A stretch of DNA of 9,939 nt, from the NCBI GenBank assembly GCA_947097535.1, contig CAMURM010000033.1, positions 1 to 9,939 of the forward strand, given 5' to 3'. The position numbers were made by a program, and so were the translations under genes. The notes below the pieces were generated by a model. It did not search any database and was not told where the DNA came from. It saw only the letters and a list, made by a program, of their open reading frames with translations. This stretch comes from an uncultured Selenomonas sp. (GTDB lineage: Bacteria; Bacillota; Negativicutes; Selenomonadales; Selenomonadaceae). This document shows positions 7,439 to 9,939 of this stretch, one piece after another. Every line of letters begins with the position of its first letter. Position 1 is the first letter of the stretch.

Positions 7439-7447
7439 TGCTATAAT
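7439..7447 (+). promoter_or_regulatory. Extended -10 promoter for the TonB-like gene
   Basis: TGCTATAAT is an extended -10 element with a consensus hexamer at 7442-7447. No clear -35 is found at 16-18 bases. Transcription would begin near 7454, giving a leader of about 28 bases that contains the AAAGGAG ribosome binding site at 7468-7474. Confidence 0.65.
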
Positions 7448-7481
7448 AGAAAGCATGAAATGCGTGGAAAGGAGAATGGTC

Positions 7482-8159
7482 ATGGTCGTGCGTCAACGCT
7501 GGGGGTCTGCCATCTTCCTTGCTGTGCTCCTGCATATCTTCGTGATCTGCGCCGCGGGAATCTTCCTGCCGGATGACGAGGGTGATCCCTACGGGACAGA
7601 AGAGCTCACCTGGCTGGACGTCTACGCGGAGCACGAGGATTCGTCTGAGCGCGCGGCAGAGCCGGCAGAAGAGGTGCCGGAGATCGTGACGGAGGAGCCG
7701 GAAACGGCGGAGGAAATCGTGCCTGAGCCTTCGCCCCCCGCCCCGCCCCCGCAGGCGGCGAGGGCGCAGCCCGAAGGCGAGAAGAAGCCGACGGCAGACG
7801 CGAAGAAGCCGCCGCAAAAGCGCGACTATCCCGAGATGCGAAAGCCGAACAAGCCTGCCGTGCTGCAGCCTGAGACGAAGCGCGGCCTTGCGGAGAAGGA
7901 GACGTCGTACAAGGGACGCGTGCAGTTCTTCGCGGACATCTCGCGCGAGGGACTCGTGACGGACATCCAGGCATGGCAGTTTGAGCCGGAGATCGCCGAT
8001 GAAAAGGAGCGGCGCCTGCTCGAAGAGCGCCTCGCGAAGCGCATCAAGGAGAGCTGGCGCTACGCGCCGAGCCTCACGCCCGAGGGCGTGCCGACGACGC
8101 AGACGAAGCGCGAGGAGCTCGACATCCCGGAAAAACAGCAGCCCAAGGGCGTCCTCTAA
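7482..8159 (+). CDS. TonB-like periplasm-spanning protein
   Basis: 225 residues from ATG 7482, chosen because AAAGGAG lies 7 bases ahead; ATG 7476 is too close to that site, and the frame further upstream crosses the promoter. The architecture is that of TonB. There is a short basic N-terminus and one hydrophobic helix at about residues 9-28 (SAIFLAVLLHIFVICAAGIF). A Glu/Pro-rich then Lys/Pro-rich spacer runs to about 130 (EPSPPAPPPQ). A C-terminal domain follows, with a pattern like the TonB C-terminus: RVQFFADISREGLVTDI, then WRYAPSLTPEGVPTTQT near the end. It would be anchored in the inner membrane and reach across the periplasm to couple energy to outer-membrane receptors. No exbB, exbD or receptor gene adjoins it, so its partners are unknown. 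A TolA-like or other periplasmic linker role is the main alternative. The last codons overlap a stem that terminates the converging gene. Confidence 0.8.
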   Translation: MVVRQRWGSAIFLAVLLHIFVICAAGIFLPDDEGDPYGTEELTWLDVYAEHEDSSERAAEPAEEVPEIVTEEPETAEEIVPEPSPPAPPPQAARAQPEGEKKPTADAKKPPQKRDYPEMRKPNKPAVLQPETKRGLAEKETSYKGRVQFFADISREGLVTDIQAWQFEPEIADEKERRLLEERLAKRIKESWRYAPSLTPEGVPTTQTKREELDIPEKQQPKGVL

Positions 8160-8178
8160 GGACATCCTTGGGCTGCTG
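8131..8178 (-). terminator. Leftward terminator embedded in the end of the TonB-like gene
   Basis: A long hairpin: CAGCAGCCCAAGG 8136-8148 with CCTTGGGCTGCTG 8166-8178, and GTCCT 8151-8155 with AGGAC 8159-8163. It spans the stop codon of the rightward TonB-like gene. On the minus strand it is followed by five T (bases 8131-8135), so it terminates the 111-aa gene, whose stop is 33 bases before the stem. On the plus strand no T-run follows, so rightward termination should be weaker. Confidence 0.8.
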
Positions 8179-8210
8179 CGTGCATGATTCGCCTTGCGGC
8201 TGCGCGACAG

Positions 8211-8546
8211 TTAATGGCAGGCGACGGTTTCGATCGCACCGAAGCGTATGTAGCGGCTGGCTTCGGCGGGGTCGCTGTCGAGAATCGCCGCGCGCACGCT
8301 CGTCAGATCGTCCTCGGCGATCTGTATGCGCTCGGCGTCCTGCTCCGCCTTGATCTTCTGCCACAGTGCCTTGCGCGAGGCCTGTGTGTCGCGGTAAATC
8401 TCGTGATTGTAGAAGATGTTCATTGACTCGCGGGATTTTTCGGCGTCGCAGTTGAAGAAGATGTAGGCGACATTCGATGTCCGACGCGTCGGACTTTTCT
8501 TCGCCGCGCCGGTCTTTTTGGCGGCGGGCTTTGCTGCTGTTGGCAT
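8211..8546 (-). CDS. Small protein with basic, histone-H1-like N-terminal tail; function unknown
   Basis: 111 residues. The ATG at 8546 has AAGGAG with an 8-base spacer; the open frame extends further upstream, but that part covers the promoter and an RNA gene and is not coding. Residues 1-22 are rich in Lys, Ala and Pro (MPTAAKPAAKKTGAAKKSPT, then RR), like the nucleic-acid-binding tails of histone-H1-like or HU-type bacterial proteins. Residues 26-111 form a compact, mostly acidic or neutral domain beginning VAYIFFNCDAEKSRESMNIFY, with predicted mixed strand and helix. I do not recognise that domain. It has its own promoter (8646-8674) and terminator (8131-8178), so it is a single-gene unit. 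DNA or RNA binding is an inference from the tail composition only. Confidence 0.8.
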   Translation of the reverse strand: MPTAAKPAAKKTGAAKKSPTRRTSNVAYIFFNCDAEKSRESMNIFYNHEIYRDTQASRKALWQKIKAEQDAERIQIAEDDLTSVRAAILDSDPAEASRYIRFGAIETVACH

Positions 8547-8645
8547 GAAAAAGACTCCTTTCCGATTTCGTGCGCACTGCCGTGAAGCGAGCCGCACGGG
8601 GAAATAATGAAATGGATAAATGCGTGCATTGTCTGCACGAGCCTC

Positions 8646-8674
8646 ATTATAGCACAACTCGCGCGGCGGCGCAA
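8646..8674 (-). promoter_or_regulatory. Sigma-70-type promoter for the 111-aa gene
   Basis: On the minus strand, TTGCGC (8674-8669), a 17-base spacer and TATAAT (8651-8646) with an extended TG. Transcription should start near 8639, leaving a leader of about 93 bases before the ATG at 8546. Upstream of the -35, on the plus strand, CCAGAAATTG occurs twice, at 8690-8699 and 8706-8715, 16 bases apart; this could be a regulator site. Confidence 0.75.
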
Positions 8675-8716
8675 AATTGCAGCAAAATACCAGAAATTGA
8701 GAATCCCAGAAATTGC

Positions 8717-8755
8717 AAAAGAAAACAGGCAGGGAGCTATGGCTCACTGCCTGTT
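8717..8755 (-). terminator. Intrinsic terminator of the small RNA
   Basis: AACAGGCAG 8724-8732 pairs with CTGCCTGTT 8747-8755, and GAGC 8734-8737 with GCTC 8742-8745 around a 4-base loop, with one G/A mismatch. On the minus strand the tract TTTCTTTT follows. The plus-strand side has no comparable T-run. Confidence 0.85.
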
Positions 8756-8896
8756 CTTTCCTTGGTGTCTTGCACCTGAGCCTCATGCTTGAGACTCGAT
8801 TATATTGCCACCAGGAGGAACCATACGCGATGATTCCTTCTGGTGGTTAGTAAGGTACGGCACTAAAGGCGGGATGACGCTTAGTCCACCTGCCGC
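8717..8896 (-). ncRNA. Candidate small RNA of about 180 nt, family not recognised
   Basis: A complete leftward transcription unit without a credible open frame. A strong promoter (8903-8930) predicts a start near 8896, and an intrinsic terminator ends it near 8717. Between them the minus-strand RNA can form several hairpins. One is GGACTAAG with TTTAGTGCC, about 8859-8884. One is a long stem CCACCAGAAGGAAUCAU with AUGGUUCCUCCUGGUGG, 8811-8849. Others are GAGTCTCA with TGAGGCTC at 8782-8801 and GGTG with CACC at 8767-8779. It lacks the SRP RNA core, and its chain of hairpins does not look like the single rod of 6S RNA, though the length is similar. It may be a trans-acting RNA or an attenuated leader of the 111-aa gene, which however has its own promoter downstream. 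Confidence 0.65.
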
Positions 8897-8902
8897 ACTT
8901 TT

Positions 8903-8930
8903 ATTATAGCATATTGAAAGCAATATGCAA
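8903..8930 (-). promoter_or_regulatory. Promoter of the small RNA
   Basis: On the minus strand, TTGCAT (8930-8925), a 16-base spacer and a consensus TATAAT (8908-8903) with an extended TG motif. This is among the strongest promoter-like sites in the window. It fires leftward, away from the GHKL ATPase gene. Confidence 0.75.
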
Positions 8931-8993
8931 GAGGGCGAGGGGGAATTTTTTCAATATTTAGCTTTTGTTAATTTCCGAGAGCGTCCCTGCACA

Positions 8994-9022
8994 TTGTCAC
9001 TTGGCGGGGTCTTTGCTATACT
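8994..9022 (+). promoter_or_regulatory. Near-consensus promoter for the GHKL ATPase gene
   Basis: TTGTCA at 8994-8999, a spacer of exactly 17 bases and TATACT at 9017-9022. The start would be near 9029, inside the palindromic repeat that begins at 9023, so the mRNA leader would carry most of the repeat as a hairpin before the start codon at 9118. Confidence 0.75.
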
Positions 9023-9098
9023 AGGGAAGCACTGATAAATTCAGCACCGCCATCTTAGCGCATCTATCTGACGGACTTCATTTTATCAGTGCTTCCCT
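9023..9098. repeat. MITE-like palindromic repeat, short copy
   Basis: Ends form a perfect 17-bp inverted repeat: AGGGAAGCACTGATAAA 9023-9039 with its complement at 9082-9098. The left part (CACTGATAAATTCAG, then CATCTT and GCATCT) and right part (GACTTCATTTTATCAG) match the long copy at 749-916. The central ~90 bases, including the inner palindrome, are missing. It begins directly after the -10 hexamer of the promoter at 8994-9022 and ends 19 bases before the GTG at 9118. Confidence 0.78.
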
Positions 9099-9117
9099 GA
9101 AACCATACAGGAATGGG

Positions 9118-9909
9118 GTGGAAAAATTGTTTCCTTTCATGGATCGTAAGAAGGGCGGCTGGCGTGCACCTTTGAATGACAGCGGCGAGCTCGTCGGCTA
9201 CAACGACCTCGCGCGCGTCTCCTTCGGCATACGCACGGTGCATTACCTCGTGCGCGAGACGATTCAGAACTCCCTCGACGCGCGCAGGGACGACGCTGAG
9301 GGCGCCGTCATCGTCTCCTTTCAATCGTTCGACATCCCGCGCGAGAGGTTCCCGGGGCGCGAGGATTTTCAAAATATTTTGCAGCAGTGTTTCTTGAGCA
9401 ATCAGGACGACAGGAAGTGCCGCGAGGTCTTTCAGCGTGCCCTCGACGTCATCAAGGCGGAGCGTCTGCCCGTCCTTCGCATCAGCGATTTTCGCACGCG
9501 CGGACTCGAGGGGGCGCTCGCAGGCGAGAAGGGCTCGCTTTGGAGCGGGCTCATCAAGGAGCAGGGCTTCTCCGTGCAGAAGGAAAATGACGCGGGCGGC
9601 AGCTTCGGCATCGGCAAGGCGGTCGTCTACAGCTGCTCGGAGCTTCGCACGGCGTTTTTCGCTTCGATGGACAAGGACGGCGTGGAATCGTACACGGGCG
9701 TCGCGAAGCTCGTTTCCTATAAGGACGCAGAGGAGCGCTGGACGACGGGCACGGTCTACTACAGCGATGAGAACAAGAAGGCGCTCCTCGACATCTTCGA
9801 GATGGATCCCGCCTTCCGGCGCCGCACGAGCGGCACGGACATCTTCGTCATGGGGCTCGTGCCCATCGAGGATATGGAGCAGGAGAGAATTCGCGCACAT
9901 TGTGGGTGA
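9118..9909 (+). CDS. GHKL (Bergerat-fold) ATPase domain protein, possibly truncated
   Basis: 263 residues from GTG 9118 (AGGA 5 bases ahead); TTG 9127 behind GGGGTGG and ATG 9139 are alternatives. The protein shows the motif series of GHKL ATPases: N-box ETIQNSLDA at 47-55 (Glu47, Asn51), a G1-like ISDFRTRGLEG with Asp124, a glycine-rich lid GGSFGIGKAVVY at 160-171, and a late RTSGTDIFVMG at 236-246. It belongs with MutL/Hsp90/histidine-kinase-like ATPases rather than sensor kinases, since no kinase or membrane part is seen. The frame stops at TGA 9907 soon after the ATPase domain, where related proteins usually continue with a second domain. A +1 frame stays open to the window end, so a frameshift, truncation or an overlapping next gene are all possible. 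Such ATPases are often in mobile or defence loci, but nothing here proves that role. Confidence 0.8.
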   Translation: MEKLFPFMDRKKGGWRAPLNDSGELVGYNDLARVSFGIRTVHYLVRETIQNSLDARRDDAEGAVIVSFQSFDIPRERFPGREDFQNILQQCFLSNQDDRKCREVFQRALDVIKAERLPVLRISDFRTRGLEGALAGEKGSLWSGLIKEQGFSVQKENDAGGSFGIGKAVVYSCSELRTAFFASMDKDGVESYTGVAKLVSYKDAEERWTTGTVYYSDENKKALLDIFEMDPAFRRRTSGTDIFVMGLVPIEDMEQERIRAHCG

Positions 9910-9939
9910 TAAGGGTGAGGTGGTGGCTGAGCGTTTGCG

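Noticed and set aside
7230..7481. N-terminal extension of the TonB-like gene to 7230
   Set aside because: It would cross the TATAAT promoter at 7442 and the inverted repeat at 7245-7298. The AAAGGAG site points to ATG 7482. ATG 7455 would sit at the predicted transcript start (leaderless), which is less likely.
8690..8715. CRISPR-like array
   Set aside because: Only two 10-base units 16 bases apart, with no spacers or cas genes.
8547..8786. N-terminal extension of the 111-aa protein to 191 residues
   Set aside because: The extra part overlaps the promoter at 8646-8674 and the small-RNA terminator, and its composition is unlike a protein; the ATG at 8546 has a strong ribosome binding site.
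8717..8896. 6S RNA or SRP RNA
   Set aside because: The length suits 6S, but the RNA folds as a row of hairpins ending in a terminator and not as one long rod with a central bubble. The SRP tip sequence GGAAGGAAGCAG is missing.
9064..9900. 278-residue open frame on the minus strand opposite the GHKL ATPase
   Set aside because: The plus strand has clear ATPase motifs, a promoter and a start; the minus frame has shadow-type composition and starts without a ribosome binding site.

Overview
The window looks like chromosomal DNA of a GC-rich, diderm member of the Firmicutes, most likely a Negativicutes species of the Selenomonas type. This is an inference from three things. There is a class III fructose-1,6-bisphosphatase, typical of Firmicutes. 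There is a TonB-like periplasm-spanning protein, which implies an outer membrane. Codon use is GC-rich with strong AGGAGG-like ribosome binding sites. No phage or plasmid genes, complete IS, CRISPR array, tRNA or rRNA were seen.

Layout, left to right. The 3' part of a class I mannose-6-phosphate isomerase gene (1-752, +) ends exactly on the inverted terminus of a palindromic MITE-like repeat (749-916). A strong terminator (923-957) serves the leftward gene 989-2095, a membrane-anchored protein resembling DUF2939. A divergent rightward gene (2215-2667) encodes a YdjM/DUF457-type membrane metal-dependent hydrolase, and class III fbp (2785-4680) follows in the same direction. A bidirectional terminator (4699-4742) separates fbp from a leftward two-gene unit (7149 to 4793) encoding paralogous, apparently catalytic HD-GYP cyclic-di-GMP phosphodiesterases. 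The 332-base gap upstream of that unit holds two consecutive nested stem-loops (7203-7234 and 7245-7298) and an extended -10 promoter for a rightward TonB-like protein (7482-8159). That gene converges on a leftward 111-aa protein with a histone-H1-like basic tail (8211-8546).

The region 8547-9117 has no protein gene but is dense in signals. It holds the promoter of the 111-aa gene, a complete leftward small-RNA unit of about 180 nt (promoter, several hairpins, intrinsic terminator; 8717-8930), and a near-consensus rightward promoter (8994-9022). That promoter abuts a second, internally deleted copy of the palindromic repeat (9023-9098). It drives a GHKL/Bergerat-fold ATPase gene (9118-9909) whose reading frame ends after the ATPase domain, so it may be truncated or frameshifted.

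The genes do not form one pathway. Mannose-6-phosphate isomerase and Fbp belong to central sugar-phosphate metabolism, and the HD-GYP pair to cyclic-di-GMP turnover. The most interesting parts are non-coding: the unidentified small RNA, the structured region ahead of the HD-GYP pair, and the repeat family whose two copies differ by what looks like recombination between an internal direct repeat.
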